In this document: in pieces, positions 26,544-35,800 of the stretch | Position numbering within the stretch: the first letter of the stretch is position 1 | How the letters are laid out: the number at the start of each line of letters is the position of its first letter | Assembly: GCA_013414765.1 (NCBI GenBank) | Contig: CP058708.1 | Coordinates: 2,165,553-2,229,552, forward strand | Direction: 5' to 3' | Origin: Candidatus Accumulibacter cognatus | GTDB lineage: Bacteria; Pseudomonadota; Gammaproteobacteria; Burkholderiales; Rhodocyclaceae | Length of the DNA stretch: 64,000 bases | Notes under the pieces: model-generated | Database searches by the model: none | Told to the model about the DNA's origin: nothing | The model's input: the letters and a program-made list of their open reading frames with translations, nothing else | Position numbers and translations under genes: made by a program

Positions 26544-29500
26544 TCACGCATAGTCCACGCTGACATTGTCGCTCCCCAACCATTCGCGAACCGCCGTCAG
26601 CAGGTCATCTTCGAGACGAACCCGGTTGGCGTCGCCGAAAGCTAGTTCGCAGGCCGCGCTCCCGTTTTGATACGCCAGCCGAACCGGACAATCCCCGGGA
26701 GTGTAAGGTGCCAGAAGGGTTTGCAGGCGGTGCACGGCAGTGCGCGCGTTGCTGCCGCTGGCTTGGCCATTGAGTGACAGGCGCAGATGACGGGCGAAAC
26801 GACCGCGCGCTTCGGCGAGAGTCAATAGATGTTCGGCAACGATTTTGACGCGGCCTTCGCCGGCGAAGTCATCGCGCTGGACACGGCCTTCGATGATCAG
26901 CACCTCGTCTTCCCTGATCTTGGCACGTTCAGCTTCGAGCAGTTCGTTGAACACCGAGACTTCGAGTGAGCTGGTGCCGTCGTCAAGCTGAATGAAGGCC
27001 ATCTTGCCGCGTGCCGTGAATTTGCTGCGGACGCCGACCACCAGGCCGGCCAGCCACTGCGGTTCCTTCCTTGCTTCGAGCGCGGCCAGCGGCTTGCGCA
27101 CGAAGCGCGACACCTCAGCCTGAACGCCATGAAAAGGATGGCCGGAGAAGTAGAAACCAAGCGCCAGCTTCTCTTCATTGAGCTGCTGTCGCTCGCTCCA
27201 GCGTGGCACTTCGACATACCTCGGGCCAAGTTCGTCACCCTGCTCGCCAGCATCGAAGATGTCGAACAGGCTGACCTGCATGGCGTTGCGCTCGGCCTGT
27301 TCGGCGGCTTCCATGGCGATGCCGACTGAAGCCAGCAGACGCGCACGATGCCTGTCGAGCGAATCGAAACCGCCGGCACGAATCAGGGCTTCGATGGTGC
27401 GGCGGTTGACCAGGCGTTTGTCAGCGCGTCGACAGAAATCGAATAGATCCTTGAACGGGCCGCTGGCCTCGCGCGCCTTCAGGATCGCATGCACCGCTTG
27501 TTCACCGGTTCCCTTGACGGCGCCGAGACCGTAACGAATCGTGCTGCGGTCCACCGGCGTGAAGCGGTATTCGGAGGCATTCACATCCGGCCCGAGGATG
27601 CGCAGGCCATTGGCGATGGCGTCGTCGTGCACGATCTTCACCGTATCGGTAACGTCCATGTCCGATGACAGTGTGGCCGCTATGAAGGCGGCGCAATGGT
27701 GTGCCTTCAGCCAGGCGGTGTGGTAGGTGACGACGGCATAGGCAGCAGTGTGCGACTTGTTGAAGCCATACTCGGCGAATTTCTCCATCAGGTCGAAAAG
27801 CTGCATCGCCAGCTTTTCGTCGTGACCCTTCTTTCTCGCCCCCTCGCGCATCAGGTCGCGGTGCAGGGCCATCTCTTCGGCCTTCTTCTTGCCCATCGCA
27901 CGCCGCAACAGATCGGCGGCGCCGAGCGTATAGCCGCCGATGATCTGCGCGATCTGCATCACCTGTTCCTGATAGACGATGACTCCGTAGGTCGGTTCGA
28001 GGCAGACCTTCAGATCGTCTATGTAATAGTCGATCTTCTGCTGACCCTTCTTACGCAGGATGAAGTCGTCGACCATTCCTGAACCGAGCGGCCCCGGCCG
28101 GTACAGCGCGAGCACCGCAATGATATCCTCGAAGCGATCGGGAGCGAGCTTCCGGACCAGTTTCTTCATGCCCTCTGATTCAACCTGGAAAATCGCGGTG
28201 GTATTGCCGTCCTTGAGAATCTGGTAGGCGAGCGGATCGTCGAAGGAAAGCACGGTCAGGTCGGGACGCTGGCCGCTGAGTTTCTCGACGTAATCGAGTG
28301 CCAGCTTGATGATCGTCAGATTGCGCAGACCCAGAAAGTCGAACTTTACTAGGCCGACCTTCTCGACATCGTCCTTGTCGTACTGGGAAACCACCGAACC
28401 GCCTCCGTCGGCCGAATAAACCGGGCAGAAGTCGGTGAGTTTGCCGGGCGCAATCAGCACGCCGCCGGCGTGCATGCCGACATTACGCGTCAGATCTTCG
28501 AGGCGGGCGGCCAGGGCGAAGAGATCGCGGACCTCTTCCTCGTCATCGATCCTGGCCTTCAATTGCGGTTCGGCGGCGATTGCCTTGGCCAGCGACAGCG
28601 GCTTGTTGGTCTCGACCGGAATGAGTTTGGCAAGCTGGTCACAGAAATTGTACGGCAGATCAAGGACGCGGCCGACGTCACGAATCACCGCTTTCGACGA
28701 CATGGTGCCGAAAGTGACGATCTGCGAGACCGCCGCTGCCCCGTACTTCCGGCGCACGTACTCGATTACCCGCCAGCGATTGTCCTGACAGAAGTCGATG
28801 TCGAAGTCGGGCATCGATACCCGCTCGGGATTGAGAAAACGTTCGAAGAGCAGCGCGTAGCGCAAGGGATCGAGGTCGGTAATCCCCAACGCGTAGGCGA
28901 CGACCGAACCCGCGCCCGATCCGCGGCCCGGCCCCACCGGACAACCGTTGTGCTTGGCCCAGTTGATGAAATCGGCAACGATCAGGAAGTAGCCGGGGAA
29001 TCCCATCTGTACGATGGTGTCGGTTTCCAGCTGCAGGCGGGCGTCATAGGGCGGGCGCTCTGCGAGACGTTCGGCCGGGTCAGGAAAGAGCTGCTGCAGG
29101 CGAAGCTCAAGGCCGGCAACGGCCTCCCTGCGGAGATAATCGTCGAGCGTCACGCCGTCCGGGGTCGGGAAAGCTGGCAGGTAGCTCTTGCCAAGCGTGA
29201 TCTGCAGATTGCAGCGCTTGGCGATTTCCACCGAGTTCTCGAGCGCTTCGGGAAGGTCAGCAAACAACTCGACCATTTCGCCAGCCGACTTGAAGAACTG
29301 CTCTTCGGTGTACAACTTTGGGCGGCGCGGATCACCGAGCATATAGCCCTCAGCAATGCATACTCTTGCTTCATGCGCCTTGAAGTCGTCACGTTCGAGA
29401 AACTGGATCGGGTGAGTGGCAACCAGCGGCAGTTCAAGATCAGCCGCCAGATCGGCAGTCCTGGAGACCAGCAACTCCTGCTGCGCCTGGCCATAACGCT

Positions 29501-30014
29501 GCACTTCAAGGTAGAAGGCCGCAGGGAATAATTGCTCCCATTGGCGCGCGCAACTTGCGGCCTGTTGATAATTTCCCTGCAACAGTGCTTCGCCAACGTC
29601 GCCGGCAGCCGCACCTGAGAGAGCGATTAATCCATCGACGCCAATTTCCTGCAACATCCGGCGCGTGATTTCGGCTCGCCCACGCATCCGTGGGGCCAGG
29701 TAGGCACGCGACAGCAACTCGCACAGTTGCAGATAACCCTGCCGTGAGCGACAGAACAGCAGCAGACGATAGGGGCGATCCGGATCGCTATCGTTGGCAA
29801 TCCAGACATCGCTGCCAAGTAGCGGCTTGATCCCTCGGCTGCGCGCCGAAGAATAGAACTTGACCAGCCCGAAGAGATTGGCGAGGTCAGTCAGCGCCAG
29901 TGCCGGCATCCCGTAGCGGGCAGCACGGTCAACCGCATCGTCAAGACGGACGATGCCGTCAGTGATCGAATACTCGCTGTGCAGTCGGAGGTGGATGAAC
30001 GGACTCTCTGGCAT
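26544..30014 (-). CDS. dnaE: DNA polymerase III alpha subunit
   Basis: Replicative polymerase catalytic subunit, 1156 residues, close to E. coli DnaE (1160). The N-terminal PHP domain reads FIHLRLHSEYSITDGIVRLD. The palm carries the catalytic motif PDFDIDFCQDNRW (Asp residues near 402-406) preceded by GPGRGSGAGSVVAYALGITD. A helix-hairpin-helix/fingers region follows (LRRAMGKKKAEEMALHRDLM, AEYGFNKSHTAAYA). A C-terminal OB domain lies near 990-1070 (FIQLDDGTSSLEVSVFNELL). The gene converges with the MscS-like channel gene, 35 bases apart, and appears to be transcribed alone. Confidence 0.98.
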   Translation of the reverse strand: MPESPFIHLRLHSEYSITDGIVRLDDAVDRAARYGMPALALTDLANLFGLVKFYSSARSRGIKPLLGSDVWIANDSDPDRPYRLLLFCRSRQGYLQLCELLSRAYLAPRMRGRAEITRRMLQEIGVDGLIALSGAAAGDVGEALLQGNYQQAASCARQWEQLFPAAFYLEVQRYGQAQQELLVSRTADLAADLELPLVATHPIQFLERDDFKAHEARVCIAEGYMLGDPRRPKLYTEEQFFKSAGEMVELFADLPEALENSVEIAKRCNLQITLGKSYLPAFPTPDGVTLDDYLRREAVAGLELRLQQLFPDPAERLAERPPYDARLQLETDTIVQMGFPGYFLIVADFINWAKHNGCPVGPGRGSGAGSVVAYALGITDLDPLRYALLFERFLNPERVSMPDFDIDFCQDNRWRVIEYVRRKYGAAAVSQIVTFGTMSSKAVIRDVGRVLDLPYNFCDQLAKLIPVETNKPLSLAKAIAAEPQLKARIDDEEEVRDLFALAARLEDLTRNVGMHAGGVLIAPGKLTDFCPVYSADGGGSVVSQYDKDDVEKVGLVKFDFLGLRNLTIIKLALDYVEKLSGQRPDLTVLSFDDPLAYQILKDGNTTAIFQVESEGMKKLVRKLAPDRFEDIIAVLALYRPGPLGSGMVDDFILRKKGQQKIDYYIDDLKVCLEPTYGVIVYQEQVMQIAQIIGGYTLGAADLLRRAMGKKKAEEMALHRDLMREGARKKGHDEKLAMQLFDLMEKFAEYGFNKSHTAAYAVVTYHTAWLKAHHCAAFIAATLSSDMDVTDTVKIVHDDAIANGLRILGPDVNASEYRFTPVDRSTIRYGLGAVKGTGEQAVHAILKAREASGPFKDLFDFCRRADKRLVNRRTIEALIRAGGFDSLDRHRARLLASVGIAMEAAEQAERNAMQVSLFDIFDAGEQGDELGPRYVEVPRWSERQQLNEEKLALGFYFSGHPFHGVQAEVSRFVRKPLAALEARKEPQWLAGLVVGVRSKFTARGKMAFIQLDDGTSSLEVSVFNELLEAERAKIREDEVLIIEGRVQRDDFAGEGRVKIVAEHLLTLAEARGRFARHLRLSLNGQASGSNARTAVHRLQTLLAPYTPGDCPVRLAYQNGSAACELAFGDANRVRLEDDLLTAVREWLGSDNVSVDYA

Positions 30015-30055
30015 CCCGGCATTTTACCCCGACGGGTCTTCCCTCGCAGCTCTTT

Positions 30056-30119
30056 AAGTGCTTGAAAACATTAGTACCATTACATGCCTACAAATGAGCT
30101 AAGTGTTTGAAATTATTAG
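30056..30119. repeat. Pair of 19-bp direct repeats upstream of dnaE
   Basis: AAGTGCTTGAAAACATTAG (30056-30074) and AAGTGTTTGAAATTATTAG (30101-30119) differ at three positions and start 45 bp apart. They lie in a 311-bp AT-richer gap between the divergent dnaE and asparagine-synthase-like genes. They could be binding sites for a regulator of either gene. Nothing else was recognised in that gap. Confidence 0.5.
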
Positions 30120-30325
30120 AGCGAAGGGGGGAGATCCGCCCGAGGGGGAACGGCAAACGCGATCATCGCAGGCAGGAGGAGGGGTGCAGTCCGTGTGCTG
30201 ATGTACCGCCCGAGTGAATTCTGACACAGCACGACTCGTCTCTTTGGCGTAGCATTGAATTCGCCAACATTTGCCCCGATCAGGGATTTTATTCTTGTTC
30301 CACCAACCGCAGCCACGCAGACTCC

Positions 30326-32095
30326 ATGACAGACACCCTCTCTGGCCAGATTAATCTGGCCGGCCTTTTCGACTCCAGCGCAGCTCCCGCGCTGATCAGC
30401 TCGCTGACCTTGCGGGGCGAAGATGTCGCCCGCAACGCCGATACCCTCTGCGCGGTGATGGGTTCCCCTTCGTTCAGGGATGGGAGCATCATCGGCACTT
30501 CGCGACGGGCAGGATTTTCTGCAGAACTTCTGCAGGTCTGGCGCGAGGTGGGGGTGGAGGTGGTCGCACGCATCAGAGGATCCTACGCCTTGGTGATCGT
30601 CGATGGTGCGCGCGGATGCGTATTCCTGGCCGTTGACCGGTTCGCGACCGAGACACTGTGTTATCGCACCGACGGCAAGACGCTGGCTTTCTCCGACCGT
30701 GCAGACTGTGTTTCGGGGCGTAGCGACGAACTTGATCCGCAGTCGGTCTTCGACTACCTGTATTTCCACATGATCCCGGCACCGCGCACGATATTCAGTG
30801 ATGTGCGCCGGTTGCCGGCAGCGCATAGCGTACTGCTCGATAGGCGGGGCGTGCATGAAGCACGTCACTGGCCCTTACTATTCGACGAGCGCCGCCAGCA
30901 AGCTTTCGCCGACGCACGCGACACGTTCCGCAATCTGATTCGCGAAAACGTCGCTGCAGAAGTTGCCGGCCACCAGCGCGTTGGCAGCTTCCTCTCCGGC
31001 GGCACCGATAGCTCGACGGTGGCAGGCGTACTCTGCCAGGTAACAGGCAGGGCGGCACCCGCCTATTCGATCGGCTTCGACGCCGAGGGCTATGACGAAA
31101 TGGCCTATGCCCGCATCGCCGCCAAGCACTTTGGCTGTGAGCACCATGAATACTACGTCACGCCGGCTGATTTGCTGGCCAGCATACCGGCGGTCGCGCA
31201 GCATTTCGATCAACCCTTTGGTAATTCCTCGGCCCTGCCAGCCTATTACTGCGCCAAAATCGCTAGCTCCGATGGCTGCACCAAGATTCTCGCGGGGGAT
31301 GGTGGAGACGAACTGTTCGGGGGAAATTCCCGCTACGCGATGCAGCGCTTGTTCGAGTTCTATCATGCCGTTCCGAAGGGCGTGCGGCGCCTGATCGAGC
31401 CCATGTGCGACGATCACAGTCCGTTGCGGCGGATACCAGGTCTCAAGCAAGCCACCGGTTATGTCCGTCATTCCCGTGTGCCGATGCCGGATCGCCTGCA
31501 GAGCTTCAATCTGATCATGCAGCTCGACCCTGCCAGCGTATTAAGCGCCGATTTCCTCGCCCGGATCGACCTGAGTGAGCCATCGAGACACATGCAGTCC
31601 ACCTGGAGCGAGTGCCAGGCGCCGAGCCTGATCAATCGAATGCTGGCTTACGACTGGCGCTATACGCTGGCCGACAGTGACCTTCCCAAGGTGCGCGGTG
31701 CCACTCGAATGGCTGGCATCGAGGTCGGCTATCCATTGCTGGCGGATGCATTGACCGATTTCTCGATGGCTTTGCCACCCGACTGGAAGCTTCGCCGCTT
31801 CAAGCTACGCTGGTTCTTCAAGGAAGCGCTGCGAGGCTTCCTGCCCGACGCAATCATTACCAAGAAGAAAAAAGGCTTCGGATTGCCCTTTGGCCTCTGG
31901 ACGACACGCACGCCTGCCTTGCGGCAACTCGTCGAGGATTCGCTCGGTACGCTCGCGACACGAGGTATCATTCGTGCCGATTTCATTCAGAAACTGATGA
32001 GCGAATATCTGCCCGCTCACCCAGGCTACTACGGCGAGATGGCGTGGATCCTGACGATGTTTGAGCAGTGGCTCCGGAACCAGGAAACAGGATAA
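30326..32095 (+). CDS. Asparagine-synthase-like protein lacking the glutaminase cysteine
   Basis: A 589-residue protein of the AsnB family. Residues 1-170 resemble the class II glutamine-amidotransferase domain (SYALVIVDGARGCVFLAVDR, LDPQSVFDYLYFHMIPAPRT), but residue 2 is Thr instead of the nucleophile Cys, so glutamine hydrolysis is not expected. The synthetase domain has the ATP PP-loop FLSGGTDSSTVAG near residue 225. It also has SIGFDAEGYDEMAYARIAAK, LAGDGGDELFGGN and KKKKGFGLPFG. Such proteins often sit in polysaccharide or lipid-modification clusters and amidate other substrates. The neighbours here (mosaic exported protein, FkbM methyltransferase) suggest a cell-surface role; the true substrate is unknown. 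Confidence 0.88.
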   Translation: MTDTLSGQINLAGLFDSSAAPALISSLTLRGEDVARNADTLCAVMGSPSFRDGSIIGTSRRAGFSAELLQVWREVGVEVVARIRGSYALVIVDGARGCVFLAVDRFATETLCYRTDGKTLAFSDRADCVSGRSDELDPQSVFDYLYFHMIPAPRTIFSDVRRLPAAHSVLLDRRGVHEARHWPLLFDERRQQAFADARDTFRNLIRENVAAEVAGHQRVGSFLSGGTDSSTVAGVLCQVTGRAAPAYSIGFDAEGYDEMAYARIAAKHFGCEHHEYYVTPADLLASIPAVAQHFDQPFGNSSALPAYYCAKIASSDGCTKILAGDGGDELFGGNSRYAMQRLFEFYHAVPKGVRRLIEPMCDDHSPLRRIPGLKQATGYVRHSRVPMPDRLQSFNLIMQLDPASVLSADFLARIDLSEPSRHMQSTWSECQAPSLINRMLAYDWRYTLADSDLPKVRGATRMAGIEVGYPLLADALTDFSMALPPDWKLRRFKLRWFFKEALRGFLPDAIITKKKKGFGLPFGLWTTRTPALRQLVEDSLGTLATRGIIRADFIQKLMSEYLPAHPGYYGEMAWILTMFEQWLRNQETG

Positions 32096-32162
32096 TGACT
32101 TGATGACCATCTGCGATAGTTTATGGACACGTGAACCCTGGGGATATGTCTAATTATCTCCA

Positions 32163-32272
32163 GAGTTCGACAGATCCAAGATAACCGTCTGATTGATCAG
32201 GCTTCTGTTTTGTGACCACAGAACCCGCCAACGTACAGAAATCAATGAGTTAAAGGCCAAAGTGTCGAACTC
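32163..32272. promoter_or_regulatory. Widely spaced inverted repeat upstream of the mosaic protein gene
   Basis: GAGTTCGACA (32163-32172) and its perfect complement TGTCGAACTC (32263-32272) start exactly 100 bp apart in the 223-bp gap before the 1103-residue protein gene. Two of three outer flanking bases also pair. A looping operator or a remnant of mobile-element ends are possible. The gap otherwise has a strong GGGGGGAGGAAAT ribosome-binding site before the next gene. Confidence 0.4.
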
Positions 32273-32318
32273 GGGTTATTGAGTCGTGACCTTTTGATAT
32301 CACAAGGGGGGAGGAAAT

Positions 32319-35300
32319 ATGAATTATGGTTTGATTGTCAGCAGCTGGCGCATGCCATGTCGATTGATGCTTTTCTGGTTAATGCTGTTAGCACTCTGCA
32401 CCAATGTGGCTGCAACAGAAACGATCCCGGAATCTTCCGATTACCCGAATATTGTATTGACGACCGATGATTCCAACAACCAACGCCTGGGGGCATTCGA
32501 GGAGTTTAGGGGATATCTGGCTAGAAGCTCTTGGGCGTTGACAAGCGTTGGCCCGGGGAAAAGTTCATATGCATTTCAGCCGCAGATTCCGCGTCGAGGC
32601 TGGTACACCATTTATCTCTGGTGGCCCGTTTCCAAAGTTAATGCCAAGCAAGCTCAGATACGCGTGCAGCATGCTGAAGGAAGCTCGACTGTGAGGGCCG
32701 ATCAGACGATGGGCGGTGGACTTTGGCAACGCATTGGCACTTTTCCGTTCACGCCTGAATCGTCGTCGAGAATCGAGCTGGTTGGAAATTCGGATAAGCC
32801 GGTAGTCGTTGATGCGTTGAGGTTGCAGTTCGTTGGCGAGTCGCGACCTGGATTGCGGATCGTCACCTCGGCCCTGCCGATTGCCGTCGTGAATGAACGT
32901 TTTGACGCTTTGATTGAGGTTGATGGCGGTCGCCCCCCGGTCAAGTGCCATGTTGCATTGCCAAGCGGATTGGCTCTTGATGCTGCCCGTTTAGCGATTT
33001 CGGGAACGCCGACCGTACCTGGGCAGTGGGACATTACTATTTCCTGCTTCGATTCGTCTGGCGTTCACCAACAGCGTTTGCTGAGTCTCGAGATATTATC
33101 CAATGATGAGGAGGGCTCGCGCGCGACCCCGGCTCTGTTCCGTCCAGGTGCGAGTGGTTCCGAGATCAACGCCGCCGCTGCTGCTCCGACGACAAGTGAG
33201 ATGGCTAGCAGCCAAGCCTTGACTGAGATCCAGGCTATGATCGCATCCCTGCCAGAGGGCAACTGGGCAAAAGTCAACGCGAACAACTATTCAGACGTGT
33301 GGACCCCTCCGGATCTGCGTCCGAGTGGCGCATATGATCCACGCGCGATAATTCTTGCCTGGAGCAGTTTCGGCTGGGATACGAATCGGGCTGACTTGTG
33401 GCTCTATGGCGGCGGGCACGCGAACTACTCAGGGAATGATGTCTATCGCTGGCGTGCAAGCACGATGATGTGGGAAAGGGCGTCCCTGCCGAGCCAAGTA
33501 ATACAGGACCTGCTGGGAAATTACATTGCTGTCGATGGGCCAGATGCGGCCCCAGCCTCTGCCCACACCTACGATAATAACATATTTTTGCCTATCGTTG
33601 ACCGGCTGCTGGTCTTGGGTGGAGCTGCTTGGCAAAACGGTGGGCAATACAAGCGCCAGGCCACAGCGACTACCAGCAGAAATACGGGCCCCTATTTTTT
33701 TGATCCCAATCGGGCTGACCCCGGCAAGGTGGGAGGAAGCACCGGCTCACACGTGCAAAACACTGCACCACATCCCGAAGTAGTCGGTGGTGAGATGTGG
33801 CAGAACCGTGACCATACGATCAATCTTGCGAGTGCCACGCTCCCGGCGAATCACGTAAATGGATGCACTGCCTACGCTGCGGAGAACGGGCGAGATACGG
33901 TTTATCTGGGCGCAACTTCTGGCGGTACGGCACGCAATCTGTACCGTTATGTGATCAATGATGTCACTGCTCCTGCGGCAGACAGTTGGGAACGAATTGG
34001 TGGCTACCTCGGGTCGCCAGTAGTTGAAACTTCGTGTGCATTCGACCCGGTACAAAAAATCTTCGTCATGACTGGGAGCAACGAACTTCCTTTCTACTAC
34101 TGGAACACGGCAACACCAGGTTCCAAGAATTATGAGGTTCGGATAAACCTCTCGGATACCAAGGGCCAACTGCTACCATTGTTGCAGACGAATGTCATCA
34201 CACTGAAAAAGTGTGGTCTTGATTTTGACCCTGTGCAACGCAAGTACATGCTGTGGTGTGGCGATGGTCGCGTGTGGTCGATCAGCCCTCCTGAATCAAT
34301 ATCAGCATCTGGTTGGTCTGTCTCGTTGCAGCCGACACCAAGCAGTTCTGTGCCAAACGGGGACACGGGAACCGGCATTCTCGGCAAGTGGAAGTACGCT
34401 TCCGACCTCGGTGTCTTCATCGGATTGCAGGACAGGACCTTGGGCAACGTCTGGGTTTACAAGCCCGTTAGTGGAGCCAACCAATCGCCTGTCGTGAATC
34501 TTACGGCACCGCAAAATGGTGCCACGATCGCCGCGGGCGGCAGTGTCACGCTGATTGCCAACGCCTCCGATATCGATGGGACGGTGAGCAAGGTAGAATT
34601 CTTCGCAGGCGCGGAAAAACTCAGCGAAATCACTTCACCGCCTTATCAGTTTTTCTGGGTAAGCCCTCCTGCGGGTAGCCATATCTTGACGGCCAGAGCC
34701 ACCGACAATCTTGGAAAAACAGCTGTCTCACCTCCAAACACGATTACGATATTAGGAATCAACCAACCTCCCGTTGTAAGTCTGTCAAGTCCAGCCAATG
34801 GCACAACGATCAATGCTGGCACTTTCATCGGCATCAATGCCAACGCCTCTGATAGCGATGGTTCGATTGCAAAGGTAGAGTTTTTCGATGGAAGCAATAA
34901 GATTGGCGAATCTCTGTCACCTCCCTACAGCGTCGCCTGGTCTGCCAGTGTCCCTGGCTCTTATACGCTTTCGGCAATCGCGTATGACAACTTGGGGGCC
35001 AGCACTTCATCCGCGCCCATTTCCGTGACTGTTATCGCTCCCCTTCCAGTGAGCACCCTTTATCTGCAAGATGGGGTCAACGGCTACGCTGGAACACGCG
35101 ATACGTATCTTTCGGTATATTCCAAGACAACAAGCCTGGGTACCCAAACATACTTTTTGTCTGGCGGCTCGTCGTATACCAGTCTGGTCCGGTTTGCGAT
35201 CTTTGCTTCCGAGGGTGGTCCCATACCCGATGGGGCTACCATCCAGTCCGCCACGCTGAGTATGTACAAGTCAAGCCCATACGATTACACCTATCGAGCC

Positions 35301-35630
35301 CATCGAATATTGATGGATTGGAGTGAAACGCAGGCCACATGGCAGCAGCGTCTGGCCGGTGCCGCATGGAGCGCCGCTGGCGCAAACAATGCCGGAAGCG
35401 ATTACCTCAGTATCGCTGATGGACAGGGTAGCGTCGGATGGAATAGTGGATGGCTGGACATCGATGTCAGCGTGGGGGTACAGCAAATGGCACAAGGTAA
35501 GCCCAATTTCGGCTGGCGCCTGATCGGGGTCAGCGGCAACAACAATCTCAAACGCTTTTATACCCGAGAGTCGGCCTCCGATCCCAACCTTAGACCCAAA
35601 CTCACGATCATCTACAATAGCGCACAATGA
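32319..35630 (+). CDS. Large exported mosaic protein: golvesin-like, kelch-like propeller, two Ig-like and DNRLRE-type domains
   Basis: Predicted secreted or cell-surface protein of 1103 residues with a signal peptide (CRLMLFWLMLLALCTNVAA). About 45-180: golvesin/Xly-type beta domain (RRGWYTIYLWWP, IGTFPFTPESSSRIELVG, VVDALRLQFVG). About 190-265: putative Ig domain. About 300-720: kelch-like propeller (DLWLYGGGHANYSGNDVYRW, VDRLLVLGGAAWQNGGQYKR). About 725-810 and 815-905: two similar Ig-like repeats, each with DGTVSKVEFFAG or DGSIAKVEFFDG. About 915-1100: DNRLRE-like domain (RDTYLSVYSKTTSLGTQTYF, NPNFGW-type strands, PKLTIIY). The DNA is visibly more AT-rich than neighbours, suggesting transfer. 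Substrate or ligand unknown. Confidence 0.85.
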   Translation: MNYGLIVSSWRMPCRLMLFWLMLLALCTNVAATETIPESSDYPNIVLTTDDSNNQRLGAFEEFRGYLARSSWALTSVGPGKSSYAFQPQIPRRGWYTIYLWWPVSKVNAKQAQIRVQHAEGSSTVRADQTMGGGLWQRIGTFPFTPESSSRIELVGNSDKPVVVDALRLQFVGESRPGLRIVTSALPIAVVNERFDALIEVDGGRPPVKCHVALPSGLALDAARLAISGTPTVPGQWDITISCFDSSGVHQQRLLSLEILSNDEEGSRATPALFRPGASGSEINAAAAAPTTSEMASSQALTEIQAMIASLPEGNWAKVNANNYSDVWTPPDLRPSGAYDPRAIILAWSSFGWDTNRADLWLYGGGHANYSGNDVYRWRASTMMWERASLPSQVIQDLLGNYIAVDGPDAAPASAHTYDNNIFLPIVDRLLVLGGAAWQNGGQYKRQATATTSRNTGPYFFDPNRADPGKVGGSTGSHVQNTAPHPEVVGGEMWQNRDHTINLASATLPANHVNGCTAYAAENGRDTVYLGATSGGTARNLYRYVINDVTAPAADSWERIGGYLGSPVVETSCAFDPVQKIFVMTGSNELPFYYWNTATPGSKNYEVRINLSDTKGQLLPLLQTNVITLKKCGLDFDPVQRKYMLWCGDGRVWSISPPESISASGWSVSLQPTPSSSVPNGDTGTGILGKWKYASDLGVFIGLQDRTLGNVWVYKPVSGANQSPVVNLTAPQNGATIAAGGSVTLIANASDIDGTVSKVEFFAGAEKLSEITSPPYQFFWVSPPAGSHILTARATDNLGKTAVSPPNTITILGINQPPVVSLSSPANGTTINAGTFIGINANASDSDGSIAKVEFFDGSNKIGESLSPPYSVAWSASVPGSYTLSAIAYDNLGASTSSAPISVTVIAPLPVSTLYLQDGVNGYAGTRDTYLSVYSKTTSLGTQTYFLSGGSSYTSLVRFAIFASEGGPIPDGATIQSATLSMYKSSPYDYTYRAHRILMDWSETQATWQQRLAGAAWSAAGANNAGSDYLSIADGQGSVGWNSGWLDIDVSVGVQQMAQGKPNFGWRLIGVSGNNNLKRFYTRESASDPNLRPKLTIIYNSAQ

Positions 35631-35710
35631 TGCCTGTATCGGAAAACTCAAGGGCTTCCCCATCATTGATTCGGTGACAGAATACGAACAATCGTTGATG
35701 CGGCTGAACT

Positions 35711-35750
35711 GGCTTGGCTTGGCTTGGCTTGGCTTGGCTTGGCTTGGCTC
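35711..35750. repeat. Tandem GGCTT pentanucleotide repeat, 8 copies
   Basis: Seven perfect GGCTT units and a final GGCTC form a 40-bp microsatellite, 50 bp upstream of the GTG of the FkbM methyltransferase gene. A 5-base unit would shift frame if translated. Here it lies in the leader or promoter zone, where copy-number changes could alter expression. The two sides are not otherwise repetitive. Confidence 0.9.
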
Positions 35751-35800
35751 GGATTGCGGTCTAATTCTTCCTAGTAAGTGCTCATGATGGGACGCGATAC

